A DNA stretch of 42,001 bases from Micromonospora sp. CPCC 205371 (GTDB lineage: Bacteria > Actinomycetota > Actinomycetes > Mycobacteriales > Micromonosporaceae): positions 7,468 to 49,468 of the forward strand of contig NZ_JAIBNX010000038.1 in assembly GCF_026130045.1 (NCBI RefSeq), read 5' to 3'. Shown here piece after piece: positions 8,596 to 16,459 of the stretch. The notes beneath the pieces were generated by a model. The model was not told where the DNA came from. It did no database searches and worked only from the letters and a program-made list of their open reading frames with translations. The translations under genes and the position numbers were made by a program. Numbering within the stretch: position 1 is the stretch's first letter; each line of letters begins with the position of its first letter.

Positions 8596-8626
8596 TGTGA
8601 TCGGCGAAAGGAAGGAAGGAAGTGCG

Positions 8627-8875
8627 ATGCCTACGGTTGACCGTGCGACGGTGACGGCATGGCTCATCGAACGGGTCGCGTTCTATGTGGAGCGTGAGCC
8701 CGCCGACATCGACCCGACCAAGCACCTCGCGATGTATGGCATGGACTCGCTGTACGCGCTGGGACTGGCAGGAGACGTCGAAGACGAGTACGGCATCGAC
8801 CTCGACGCCGCGATCGTGTGGGACCACCCGACGATCGAGGCGATCGCGGCGTACGTGGCAACTGAGAGCGAGTGA
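8627..8875 (+). CDS. Acyl carrier protein
   Basis: 82 aa, discrete ACP. The phosphopantetheine attachment motif GMDSLYAL has Ser41 at the expected place, followed by the acidic helix II/III region (DVEDEYGIDL) and WDHPTIEAIAAYV, typical of PCP/ACP helix IV. ATG 8627 is chosen over an in-frame GTG at 8597 because a strong GGAAGGAAGG ribosome site sits 7-16 nt upstream and the domain begins directly after it. It is the last gene of the operon and the natural acceptor for the FAAL product and carrier for both ACADs. It ends 7 bp before the convergent SARP gene stop, leaving no room for a separate terminator. Confidence 0.92.
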   Translation: MPTVDRATVTAWLIERVAFYVEREPADIDPTKHLAMYGMDSLYALGLAGDVEDEYGIDLDAAIVWDHPTIEAIAAYVATESE

Positions 8876-8882
8876 CGGCTGC

Positions 8883-11800
8883 TCAGTTGGCCGCGCGGTG
8901 CAGGCTCTCCAAGCGGGTACGCACCACGTCCGCGTCGGGTGACTCGAGTTCGCTGTAGATGGTGAGCGCCCGCCCGTACTGCTCCCTTGCCTGACCGAGG
9001 TCACCGAGGGCAGCGCGGGCCTGCCCGAGGCCGGCATAGGCGCGGGCCTGCTGTTCGGGGTCGTCGATGTCCGCGGCGACGGTGAGCCCGGCCGTGTGGT
9101 GGGTGATGGCGTCGAGCGGTCGACCGGCCGCGTGAGCGGCTTCCCCGAGGCCGTTCAGCGCCCACGCCTGGCCCTCTTGGTCCCCGATCTCGCCGTAGAG
9201 CGACAGCGCCCGTTCGAAATAGCCGGCTGCCTGATCGGGTTGGTGGAGTTCACTGTGGACCATGCCGAGATTGTCCAGCGCACTGGCTTCGCCCGAGCGG
9301 TGACCGAGCTCCCGGAAGGCGACCACCGCCTGCTCGTGGAGCTCGATGGCCCGCTCGTGGTGTCCGAGTTTCTGCTCCGCGAGCCCGAGGTTGGTCAGCG
9401 CGGCGGCCTCGGCCGAGCGGTCGCCGAGGGTGCGGATCAGGACCAGCGCGTCCTGATGGCGCGTGACCGCCGCCCGGTAGTTGCCGAGGCGCTGTTCGAT
9501 GATGCCCGTGACGTTCAGTGCGCGTGCTCTGCCGATGAGGTCACCAGCGTCCCGGTATGCGGCGAGCGCCGCCTCGAGGTGGTCGAGCGCGGTCTGGAAC
9601 CGGCCGCCACGCACCTCGACCCTGCCGAGGTTGACCAGCGCCACACCCTCGCCGAGCCGGTCACCGGCCCGCCGGAACTGGTCCAACGCGCGCGCGAAGT
9701 GGTCGGCCGCCTCGCCACTGCGGCCCATCTCCAGATGGGCGCAACCCACACCGATCAGCGCCCAGCCCCGGCCGGCTGCGTCGCCGATATGCCGGGCGGC
9801 GTCGGCGGCGTAGCCGTGAAGGGTCAACGCGTCGGTGTAGTGGCCGCTGTCGAGGTACCGGTACAAGGTCATCGACAGGTGCACGGTGGCGGCCGGTACG
9901 CCGTGCTCGGCACCGTAGCGGGCGAGGGCGACCAATGTGGAACGTTCGCTGTCCAGCCAGCGGCGTGCCGTCTCGGCCTCCGCAACCTCCGGACCCGGCG
10001 TGGCCGGCCGCCGTACCGGGGGTCTGCGGTGGGTTTCAGCCGGGTACAAGGCGTCCATCGCGGCGGCCGCGGTCGACAGGTAGTAGTCGAGTAGCCGGCC
10101 AAGGGCCTCCCGCTGAACGCTGGCGCCGTCCTCCACCGCGGCGAGCCGGGCGGCGTAGGCGCGCAACAGGTCGTGCATGCCATATCGACCCGCCGCGGTC
10201 ACATGTACGAGGCTGGCGCGGACCAGCGCATCGAGGCCGCGCCGTGCGATCGCCGCTGTGGTACCGGCCAGAGCGGCGGTGGCGTAGGCGTCGTAGTCCA
10301 CACCTGGGTGCCGGCCGAGCAGTCGGAAGATGCGGGCGACGTCGGGAGTGAGGTGCCGCACGGACCAGGAGAACACCGACGTCACCGCCGCGCGCGGGTC
10401 GCCGCCGGCATCCAGCAGATCCAACCTTTGCTGCTGGTCGGCGAGCTCAGCCACGAGGTCGGTGAGGCTGTCACCGGGCCGCGACGCCACCAGTTCGGCG
10501 GCGACCCGCAGCGCTAGGGGCAGCCGCTCGCACAGGTCGGCCAGGGCCTCGATCGCCGGCGCGTCGTCGAGGGCGCGCCGACCGATCAGTCGATTGAGGA
10601 GGGTGTGCGCCTCCGCTGGCGGGAGCAGATCGAGGTCGACACGGCGGGCACCGTGGACGGCGACGAGTCCGGCGAGCCGATCCCGGCTCGTGATCACCAC
10701 CATGGCGCTCGCGCTGCCCGGTAGCAGCGGGCGCACCTGCTCGACCGAGCCGGCGTTGTCCAGGACGACCAGCATCCTCCTGCGGGCCACCTCGGTGCGG
10801 TACCGAGCCGCTCGCTCGTCGATCTCCGGCGGGATCTCCGCCCCGGGCACTCCGAGAGCGGTCAGGAAGCGGGCCAGGGCGTCGGCGGGTGTCACGGGCC
10901 GGTGGAGGTCGTAGCCTCGCAGGTTCACGTACAACTGGCCGTCCGGAAACCGTCCGGCGACGCGGTGCGCCCAGTGGATCACCAACGCGGTCTTTCCGAC
11001 CCCGGCCGTGCCGGACACCGCGGAGATCACCACCGCGTTGCCCGTGCCGCCATCCCCGGCGTCCGCGAGCCTGTCAAGATACGCCAGCTCGCCCTCCCGA
11101 CCGACGAAAGCCGGCACGTCCGCGGGTAGCTGCGCGGGCACCGTCACGCCCGCACCGCTGCTGGTCGCGGCGATGGATCGGCGCGGGGCGCCGTGCGGAC
11201 CAAGTGCCGGATCCCCCGCCAGGATCGCGCGGTGCAGTCGCTGGAGCGGCTCCCCGGGGTCTGTGCCCAGATCGTCGGCGAGACGCCGTCGGATCTCGTG
11301 GTACCGCGCGAGCGCGTCAGACTGTCGCCCGGAGCGGTAGAGCGCGGTCATGAGCTGGCTCGTGACGCGTTCGTCGAGTGGGTGGTCAGCGGTGAGCTTG
11401 GACAACTCGGCGACGACGGCGCCGTGCTCACCCAGGCGCAGCATGGCGTCGACGAGGTCGAACTGCGCCGTTCGCCGGACCTCGGCGAGTTCCGCCCGGA
11501 CGCTGCGGATCCAGGCGTTGTCGAGACCGGCGAACGGTTCACCGTGCCAGAGCGTCAGCGCCTCTTCCAAGCGTGCCGACGCCGCCTTGTCGTCCGCGGC
11601 CTCCCGGGCCTGCCTGAGCAAGGTGTGAAACAGGTGCACGTCGACCGTGGCCGGGTCCACGGCGAGCCGGTAGCCGGCGGACTGCCGCACGATGCTCACC
11701 TCGCTCGAACCGCCAAGCACCCGACGCAGCAGAGACAGGTACGTCCGCAGCGCGTTGACGGGGTCGGCGGGCAGGCGATGCCCGGCCCAGACCCGGTCGA

Positions 11801-12014
11801 TCAGGCGATCCACCGACACGGATCGGTTGGCGTCGACCGCCAACGCGACCAGGACGGTCTGCTGACGGGCGTGACCGATCGTCACCGGCCGGTTGGCGAT
11901 GGTGACCTCGATATCGCCGAGCAGCCTGAAGCACGCAGCCAACCACGCCTCCCCAGGCATCGCGATGTGACTTCCGCTGCTGTACAGGTTCCCCGGTCGG
12001 CCGGCCCGATTCAA
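8883..12014 (-). CDS. Large SARP regulator (AfsR-like: wHTH-BTAD-NB-ARC-TPR)
   Basis: 1043 aa from the TTG at 12014, or 1025 aa from the ATG at 11960. The TTG has AGGAAA about 7 nt upstream; the ATG gives the more usual short lead before FRLLGDIEV. Domains in order: OmpR-type winged helix (about 28-115, ending SAGYRLAVD), bacterial transcriptional-activation domain (about 120-270, VDVHLFHTLLRQA to GEPLQRLHRAIL), NB-ARC/STAND ATPase with P-loop GTAGVGKT (335-342), LVVLDNA and VVITSRDRL, then about ten TPR units (about 700-1040). Family role: activation of secondary-metabolite promoters at 11-bp-spaced direct repeats, with ATPase/TPR signal input. The matching repeats lie at 2532-2590, making it the likely activator of the isocyanide/FAAL locus. 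It converges with the ACP gene and diverges from the secreted pair. Confidence 0.9.
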   Translation of the reverse strand: MNRAGRPGNLYSSGSHIAMPGEAWLAACFRLLGDIEVTIANRPVTIGHARQQTVLVALAVDANRSVSVDRLIDRVWAGHRLPADPVNALRTYLSLLRRVLGGSSEVSIVRQSAGYRLAVDPATVDVHLFHTLLRQAREAADDKAASARLEEALTLWHGEPFAGLDNAWIRSVRAELAEVRRTAQFDLVDAMLRLGEHGAVVAELSKLTADHPLDERVTSQLMTALYRSGRQSDALARYHEIRRRLADDLGTDPGEPLQRLHRAILAGDPALGPHGAPRRSIAATSSGAGVTVPAQLPADVPAFVGREGELAYLDRLADAGDGGTGNAVVISAVSGTAGVGKTALVIHWAHRVAGRFPDGQLYVNLRGYDLHRPVTPADALARFLTALGVPGAEIPPEIDERAARYRTEVARRRMLVVLDNAGSVEQVRPLLPGSASAMVVITSRDRLAGLVAVHGARRVDLDLLPPAEAHTLLNRLIGRRALDDAPAIEALADLCERLPLALRVAAELVASRPGDSLTDLVAELADQQQRLDLLDAGGDPRAAVTSVFSWSVRHLTPDVARIFRLLGRHPGVDYDAYATAALAGTTAAIARRGLDALVRASLVHVTAAGRYGMHDLLRAYAARLAAVEDGASVQREALGRLLDYYLSTAAAAMDALYPAETHRRPPVRRPATPGPEVAEAETARRWLDSERSTLVALARYGAEHGVPAATVHLSMTLYRYLDSGHYTDALTLHGYAADAARHIGDAAGRGWALIGVGCAHLEMGRSGEAADHFARALDQFRRAGDRLGEGVALVNLGRVEVRGGRFQTALDHLEAALAAYRDAGDLIGRARALNVTGIIEQRLGNYRAAVTRHQDALVLIRTLGDRSAEAAALTNLGLAEQKLGHHERAIELHEQAVVAFRELGHRSGEASALDNLGMVHSELHQPDQAAGYFERALSLYGEIGDQEGQAWALNGLGEAAHAAGRPLDAITHHTAGLTVAADIDDPEQQARAYAGLGQARAALGDLGQAREQYGRALTIYSELESPDADVVRTRLESLHRAAN

Positions 12015-12121
12015 GGTTTCCTAAATCTTCACCAAAGATCGACACCACAGACTGTCCGCGCGGGAGTCGGTCGGCAACGGCGCCGCGGACCCGTGTCCCG
12101 TTCTGCTCGAGAGGAGACGGC
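12015..12121. promoter_or_regulatory. Divergent promoter region between SARP gene and secreted-protein pair
   Basis: 107 bp that must carry both start regions. It contains a small dyad ATCTT-(5)-AAGAT at 12025-12039 and a CTTCACC element inside it that resembles one half of the octamers at 2532-2590. No second copy at 11-bp spacing is clear, so autoregulation by the SARP is only a possibility. A GAGAGGAG ribosome site precedes the GTG at 12122. Confidence 0.25.
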
Positions 12122-12925
12122 GTGAGAGCGAGATTGGTGCGTACGTGCCTGGCCGCGACCCTCGCGGTCGCGGTTGCCCTACCAGTGGCCGCTCAGCCAG
12201 CCCAAGCCGACGAGGGAGACAACGGTGCGATCTACGAGCTGATCCTCGACCTCGTTTCCAGCCTGCTGTCCAAATCCGAAAGCGGACTGTCGAAGACGGA
12301 GATCGCCCAGCTTGTTCTGGAGCTGGTAACAGCGATCAACAGCCATGAGGCCGACATCATCAGCCACATCGACCGAATCGAGGCGGCCGACCTGAGAGGC
12401 GAAGCCACGGGCATCCTCCTGGTCTCGGAGAACCTCAACTCGATGACCGGTACCGCCCTGCAGAACCACGCCGCCAGCGCGACCGTGACGGCGAAAAAGG
12501 CTCAGTCGCAGATCAAGGCCGTCGAGTCGAAGGCGGCGGCCGACGACCTCGGGTACTCGATGCACACGCTCTACAACATCGCCATCGTGGCCAACGCGAA
12601 AGCCAACTGGAACTGGAAGTCGGTCCGCGACCACTACTACATCGCCAACGACGAGCTGATCCGGAAGCTCGCGCCGACCTGCGCCAACGAACAGGTGGTC
12701 CAGGGGCCAGGACAGATCTACGAGGTGTACCACTGCCAGGCGTACGACGGCCGGACCGCGCAGGACGCGCAGTGGTACACGAACGGCAAATGGCACGTCC
12801 TCCGGAACGGCGAGTGGGTCGAGGGCCAGGTCAACCAGGTAGAGGTGCAGAACCAGGCCACCGCCCACACGAGCCGGGCGATCGCGATAGCGGTTCTGAG
12901 GGAACGGGACGCGGCACAGCCGTAG
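12122..12925 (+). CDS. Secreted protein of unknown family (paralogue A)
   Basis: 267 aa from GTG 12122, with GAGAGGAG 6-13 nt upstream. It has a clear Sec signal peptide: RARLVR, a hydrophobic core (CLAATLAVAVALPVAA) and a QPAQA-D cleavage site near residue 30. The mature part is predicted helical, with SEN/HID-type amphipathic repeats (about 45-150) and a C-terminal section carrying two Cys (LAPTCAN and YHCQAYDG) that could form a disulfide. It is a paralogue of the next gene: EINNHIDAI / EADIISHIDRI, AAADDLGYSMHTLYNIAIVA / AAADNIAFLMGEIYAIAMLA, and the same two Cys followed by AYDG/AYNG. I do not recognise a named family. It is the first gene after the SARP divergent promoter, so it may be co-regulated with the metabolite locus. 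Function not assigned. Confidence 0.8.
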   Translation: MRARLVRTCLAATLAVAVALPVAAQPAQADEGDNGAIYELILDLVSSLLSKSESGLSKTEIAQLVLELVTAINSHEADIISHIDRIEAADLRGEATGILLVSENLNSMTGTALQNHAASATVTAKKAQSQIKAVESKAAADDLGYSMHTLYNIAIVANAKANWNWKSVRDHYYIANDELIRKLAPTCANEQVVQGPGQIYEVYHCQAYDGRTAQDAQWYTNGKWHVLRNGEWVEGQVNQVEVQNQATAHTSRAIAIAVLRERDAAQP

Positions 12926-12956
12926 GTATATACCTGCTACGACACGGAGCATGTAC

Positions 12957-13733
12957 ATGAGAAAAAGACTGTTGGGCGGACTGGTCGCGACGACGCTCGC
13001 CGTAACCATCGGAGTGTTCCCGGCCCGGCCGGCGCAGGCGGCATTCGACTGGGTCAGCGTTGTCGTCACCGTGGCGTCCGCCGCGTTGAGCTCCAGCGGT
13101 GGGGGCGGGGGCAGTGAGATCGAGGCGGCGAAACGCGAGATCCTCGCGGCACTCCAAGCGACGAAGACCGAAATCAACAACCACATCGACGCGATCGCCA
13201 ACGCCGACGTGCAGGGTTGCGTCCGCGGGCACACGCTGCTCATGGAGAACATCGACCTGTTCTCCGAGGACTACATCCAGATATGGGCGGCGGACGTCAC
13301 GCTCTGTGCCACCCAGGCCACCGAGTACTTCCGGGCGGTCCAGAGTCTGGCCGCCGCCGACAACATCGCCTTCCTGATGGGCGAGATCTACGCCATCGCC
13401 ATGCTGGCGTACGGCAAGATCGGCTGGAGCGTCACCGGGCTGCTGGACAACCTCATCGCGGGTTACGAGGCCGTCGTCGCCAAGCTGACGCCACCCTGCA
13501 CGCACACTCTGGAGGGTGTGGGCCCGGGTGGACCCTACCCGGGCAACACGTATCGCGCGGTGGCCAGGTGCACGGCGTACAACGGCGACTTCGGTATGAC
13601 CGCGCGTACCGTCGTGTGGCCGGTGAACAGCAACCCCTTCGACACCGCGGGAGCGCAGGCGATAGCGTCCCGAAACACCAGCCGTCCGGTCGCGCAGGAC
13701 GCGCTGCCCAGGCTGCGGGCGCTCCGACCCTAG
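12957..13733 (+). CDS. Secreted protein of unknown family (paralogue B)
   Basis: 258 aa from ATG 12957, chosen over the ATG at 12951 because GGAG is 8 nt from the former and only 1-2 nt from the latter. The signal peptide is RKRLLGGLVATTLAVTIG with a PAQA-A cleavage site. After a hydrophobic stretch (VSVVVTVASAAL) comes a run of five Gly, then the same helical core and two-Cys tail (LTPPCTH, ARCTAYNG) as paralogue A. There is one extra Cys pair in the helical part (QGC, TLCATQ). It starts 31 bp after paralogue A, so they form a two-gene operon, followed by a strong stem-loop at 13749. Unknown function; a helical exported protein with a hydrophobic segment could act at membranes or the cell wall, but nothing in the sequence proves this. 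Confidence 0.8.
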   Translation: MRKRLLGGLVATTLAVTIGVFPARPAQAAFDWVSVVVTVASAALSSSGGGGGSEIEAAKREILAALQATKTEINNHIDAIANADVQGCVRGHTLLMENIDLFSEDYIQIWAADVTLCATQATEYFRAVQSLAAADNIAFLMGEIYAIAMLAYGKIGWSVTGLLDNLIAGYEAVVAKLTPPCTHTLEGVGPGGPYPGNTYRAVARCTAYNGDFGMTARTVVWPVNSNPFDTAGAQAIASRNTSRPVAQDALPRLRALRP

Positions 13734-13748
13734 AAGCCGCGGGTGGCA

Positions 13749-13782
13749 CCGCCGGCGGCGACCCAACGGCCGCCGCCGGCGG
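13749..13782 (+). terminator. GC-rich stem-loop terminator
   Basis: CCGCCGGCGGC (13749-13759) pairs perfectly with GCCGCCGGCGG (13772-13782) across a 12-nt loop, 15 nt after the stop of paralogue B. There is no T-tract, which is usual for actinomycete intrinsic terminators. Confidence 0.6.
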
Positions 13783-13913
13783 GCACCGACGTGTGCACCG
13801 GGCAGCTGTAGCTGCCGTAGCTCGTATACGGCCCTGCGGCCCTCGTGTCGGCAGTGCCCCCTGGATCCGTTCGGACCTCATAGACTTGGGCGCTGTCGAA
13901 TGGGGGATACCTG

Positions 13914-14354
13914 ATGCGGGCCTTGCTCAGTTCCGCGCTGCTGGTGGCGGCGTCGCTAGGGGGCTGCACGTTCAGTGACGAGGACGGTGGGCGGCCGGGC
14001 GGTTCCTCGAGCAGTTCGCCGTTGCCTGCGGCCGACGGCACCGATCTCGGTGCCTGCACGGACGCCGAGTGCGAGGTGGAGGTTCGAGAGAACGACCGGC
14101 TGTCGTTGGACGCCCGCTGGCGGGTAGCCGCTATGAGCGTTGAATACCTGTCGGAGGAGAAGATCACTCTAAAGCTTGATCGCGTATCCGGCTCGTTGGA
14201 GCTGGAAGGGGACAGCGAGCCGGATCCGTCCAACTTCGACGCGGTGTACCTTTCCGTAACGGCGGGGCGCCAGGGCCGCGTGAACGACATCGAGCTGCGC
14301 ATGATCGGCGGCGACTCGAAGCGCGCCATTTTGGTGCTCAAGCCCGTCACCTGA
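13914..14354 (+). CDS. Small secreted lipoprotein, unknown function
   Basis: 146 aa. A short lipoprotein signal (MRALLSSALLVAASLGGC) has the lipobox LGGC, so Cys18 should be lipidated after cleavage. A Ser/Pro/Gly-rich linker (about 25-45) follows, then an approximately 100-aa domain rich in alternating hydrophobic residues (beta-type), with a CTDAEC pair near its start. ATG 13914 is preceded by GGGGG at about 9 nt. A TAGACT -10-like hexamer at 13880-13885 could serve it. It stands alone on the plus strand, converging with the broken regulator at 14418. No family recognised. Confidence 0.65.
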   Translation: MRALLSSALLVAASLGGCTFSDEDGGRPGGSSSSSPLPAADGTDLGACTDAECEVEVRENDRLSLDARWRVAAMSVEYLSEEKITLKLDRVSGSLELEGDSEPDPSNFDAVYLSVTAGRQGRVNDIELRMIGGDSKRAILVLKPVT

Positions 14355-14417
14355 TCCCGCCAGATCACATGACGGGGCGGTCCGAGGTTGGCCAAGCCAC
14401 TGCGGTCCGGCCAGCTC

Positions 14418-15265
14418 CTATCGGTGACTGCGGTGGGCGGTCTCCGGGCCGACGACGCGGAGCAGTTCGAGCGCCTCGACACTGGTCGAGCCTGGCGGCG
14501 GTGTGAACAGGCGCAGGCGTTGGTCCTCGGACTGTGTCCGCAGCACCTCGTAGTCGAACTCGATGGGGCCGACGGACGGATGCATGACGCGGATCCGGCT
14601 CTCGCGGCGCACGGCGACCTCATGCCGCTGCCAGAGGGTGACGAACTCGTCGCTGGCCGCACCGAGCCGGTCGATGAGTGACCTGGAGGGCTGGTCGTAG
14701 CCACGATGCGTCGCGGCGGCACGCAGGTCGGCGACGCGCAGGCGGCTTAGGCGGTCGTGCTCCGCGGCGGGTACGCCTCGCGCACGAACGGGTCGGTGAA
14801 CCAGCGCCACACGATGTTCCGATCGCCCTCCTCGACCTTGCACACGCACCCGAACAGGGCCTCGGCCAAAGCGTTCTGCGCGAGCAGGTCGCCGAGGTCG
14901 GTGAGGAGTTGGGCGGGTGTGTCTCCCAGCCTGTCGAGCAGGTAGAGCAGACCGGGAGGAACGTGATTGCCCGCGCGCGCCCCTTCGGGTGGCCGGTGGC
15001 CCGCCAGCAGGAACAGGTGATCTCGTTCGTCCTCGGTCAACCGCAACGCCCGGGCGAGTGCGTTCAGCAGCTGGGTCGACGGCTGAGAACTTCGCGCCTG
15101 TTCGAGCCGCATCACGTAGTCGGCCGATACCCCGGAAAGCTGGGCCAGTTCTTCGCGGCGCAGGCCCGGCGTGCGGCGCCGCGGTCCGGCGGCCAGGCCG
15201 ACCTCCTGCGGCCGGAGCCGCTCGCGGGAACGGCGCAGGAAGTCCGCCAGCTTGACCCGGTCCAT
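14418..15265 (-). pseudogene. Frameshifted XRE-family regulator with MmyB-like ligand domain
   Basis: The first part (15265 to about 14770) encodes an N-terminal HTH: FLRRSRERLRP, TPGLRREELAQLSGVS (HTH core) and YVMRLEQ, then LLYLLDRLGDTPAQ and NIVWRWFTDPFVREAYPP of the MmyB-like ligand-binding domain. It then hits a stop at 14747. The continuation, EHDRLSRLRVADLRAAA through VMHPSVGPIEFDYEVL to the stop at 14418, is in another frame. A single base missing near 14764-14772 (the GC-rich run after YPP) explains both. Restored, the protein would be about 282 aa, the normal size. Start ATG 15265 has GGAGGA 7 nt upstream. Either a genuine recent mutation or a base-calling error. It would probably repress the divergent hydrolase through the palindrome at 15302. 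Confidence 0.82.
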
Positions 15266-15301
15266 CTTCACGTCCTCCATACTCCGCGCCCCGGCCGACT
15301 G

Positions 15302-15328
15302 TTCCCTAGGAGCGCCGCTCCTAGGGAA
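15302..15328. promoter_or_regulatory. Perfect 27-bp palindrome, candidate operator of the XRE regulator
   Basis: TTCCCTAGGAGCG (15302-15314) and CGCTCCTAGGGAA (15316-15328) are exact inverse complements around one central base. The site lies between the divergent regulator (start 15265) and hydrolase (start 15401), where an autoregulatory repressor would bind. A second GCGCTCC half element follows at 15330-15336. Confidence 0.65.
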
Positions 15329-15400
15329 TGCGCTCCGCTGCTCATCGGGACGCCGCGCTGGCAATGTCGCTGGCGTCCGACGATGTGAAGGAGACAGAAA

Positions 15401-16171
15401 ATGGGTGAGATCGCAGTGGGCGCCGCGCGGGTGCCGTACCGGGTGATGGGTGAGGGCCGGCCGCTGGTACTGGTGCACGGGACGAATGCCGGTTCGAGGA
15501 TGTGGGACGGCGTGGCCGGGGCGTTCGCGGACACCAGCACGGTGGTGCTGCCGGACCTTTCGGGCAGCGACGCGGCGCGAGACGACGGCAGCGACCTCAC
15601 GGTCGAGTTGCTCGCCGGGCAGCTCGCCGCCGTGATCTCCGACATCGGGGCGGGGCCCGCCGACGTGGTTGGGCACTCCATGGGCGCGCCGGTGATCACC
15701 GCGCTCGCCGCCGTCCGGCCCGACCTGGTCCGCAGCCTCGTGCTGGTCGCGGGCTTCGCCGGGCAGGGCGACGAGTACCTGCGCAACGTGTTGATCGTCT
15801 TGCGCGATCTCGCCGGTGATCCCGACACGTTCGCGCGGTTCGCGATGCTGGTCGCCTTCAGCCGTGAGCACCTCGGTGCCCTCGGCCGGGCCGCTGTGGA
15901 GGAGCTCGCCGCGGCGTACCGACCAACCGCGGGCAGGCTCCGGCAGATCGATCTCGACCTGCGGCTGGACGTGCGCGACCTGCTAGCGCGGGTCCAGGCG
16001 CCAACACTGGTGATCGGATGCGCCCGCGACGCGCTGGCCCCCGTGGAGAACTCGCGCGAGCTCGCCGCCGGCATCCCGGGCGCCTCGTACAAGGAACTGG
16101 ACAGCGGACACGTCGTGGTCGCCGAACGACCAGAGGCGTTCGTGAAGCTCGTCCGCGACTTCATCAGCTAG
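15401..16171 (+). CDS. Alpha/beta hydrolase, serine type
   Basis: 256 aa. Canonical alpha/beta hydrolase: LVLVHGTNAGSRMW (oxyanion HG motif), nucleophile elbow GHSMGAP, acid in GCARDALAP and the catalytic His in DSGHVVV near the C-terminus. A GGAG ribosome site (aaGGAGacagaaaATG) supports ATG 15401. It is divergent from the frameshifted XRE/MmyB regulator; hydrolases or short-chain dehydrogenases are the usual neighbours of such regulators, probably for detoxification of a small ligand. Substrate unknown. If the regulator is really broken, this gene may now be constitutive. Confidence 0.82.
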   Translation: MGEIAVGAARVPYRVMGEGRPLVLVHGTNAGSRMWDGVAGAFADTSTVVLPDLSGSDAARDDGSDLTVELLAGQLAAVISDIGAGPADVVGHSMGAPVITALAAVRPDLVRSLVLVAGFAGQGDEYLRNVLIVLRDLAGDPDTFARFAMLVAFSREHLGALGRAAVEELAAAYRPTAGRLRQIDLDLRLDVRDLLARVQAPTLVIGCARDALAPVENSRELAAGIPGASYKELDSGHVVVAERPEAFVKLVRDFIS

Positions 16172-16421
16172 GACTCCTGCCTCGATAGCAGGGCGGTCAC
16201 GGTCGCCTGGTCGAAGTGCCTGGGGAGATCGGAGGGCTGTGCAGCGGGAAGTTGCCGAGCATCCGCATCGGGTCCGGATCGCCCAGGATTCCCCCGCGGC
16301 CTGCCGTCGGCGTCCGTGCCGCCCACACGCCGCAGCCTCGGTTGGCCAGTACGCCAGGTCGCGGTGTCCAAGGTGGAAGGCGAGCAGAGGCATGTCCTGA
16401 TTGGACAAGCTTGAGAGGGGG

Positions 16422-16440
16422 TCCCGGCTTCCTGCCGGGA
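16422..16440 (-). terminator. Stem-loop downstream of the amidohydrolase gene
   Basis: TCCCGGC (16422-16428) pairs with GCCGGGA (16434-16440) around a 5-nt loop, 20 nt beyond the stop of the minus-strand operon. The rest of 16172-16421 contains no reading frame I can assign. Confidence 0.5.
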
Positions 16441-16459
16441 ATGACGGTTGTGAAGCTCT

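Noticed and set aside
8597-8626. GTG at 8597 as start of the ACP
   Set aside because: The strong ribosome site GGAAGGAAGG lies after it and points to ATG 8627; the extra ten residues encode only that site.
9096-10094. 332-residue plus-strand frame inside the SARP gene
   Set aside because: It mirrors the repetitive TPR coding sequence; no ribosome site, no family features.
12179-13766. Long minus-strand frames opposite the two secreted proteins
   Set aside because: The plus strand has signal peptides, ribosome sites and paralogy; the minus frames have shadow composition.
13730-14722. Minus-strand frame whose end reads YTSYGSYSCPVHTSVPAGGG
   Set aside because: The last 40 residues look somewhat protein-like, but the rest is antisense to the lipoprotein and the broken regulator, the start is unsupported, and the end lies in a strong stem-loop.
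15983-16408. Minus-strand frame between hydrolase and amidohydrolase (MPLLAFHLGHRDLAYWPTE)
   Set aside because: Only a short stretch resembles protein; no family, no ribosome site, and most of it is antisense to the hydrolase gene.
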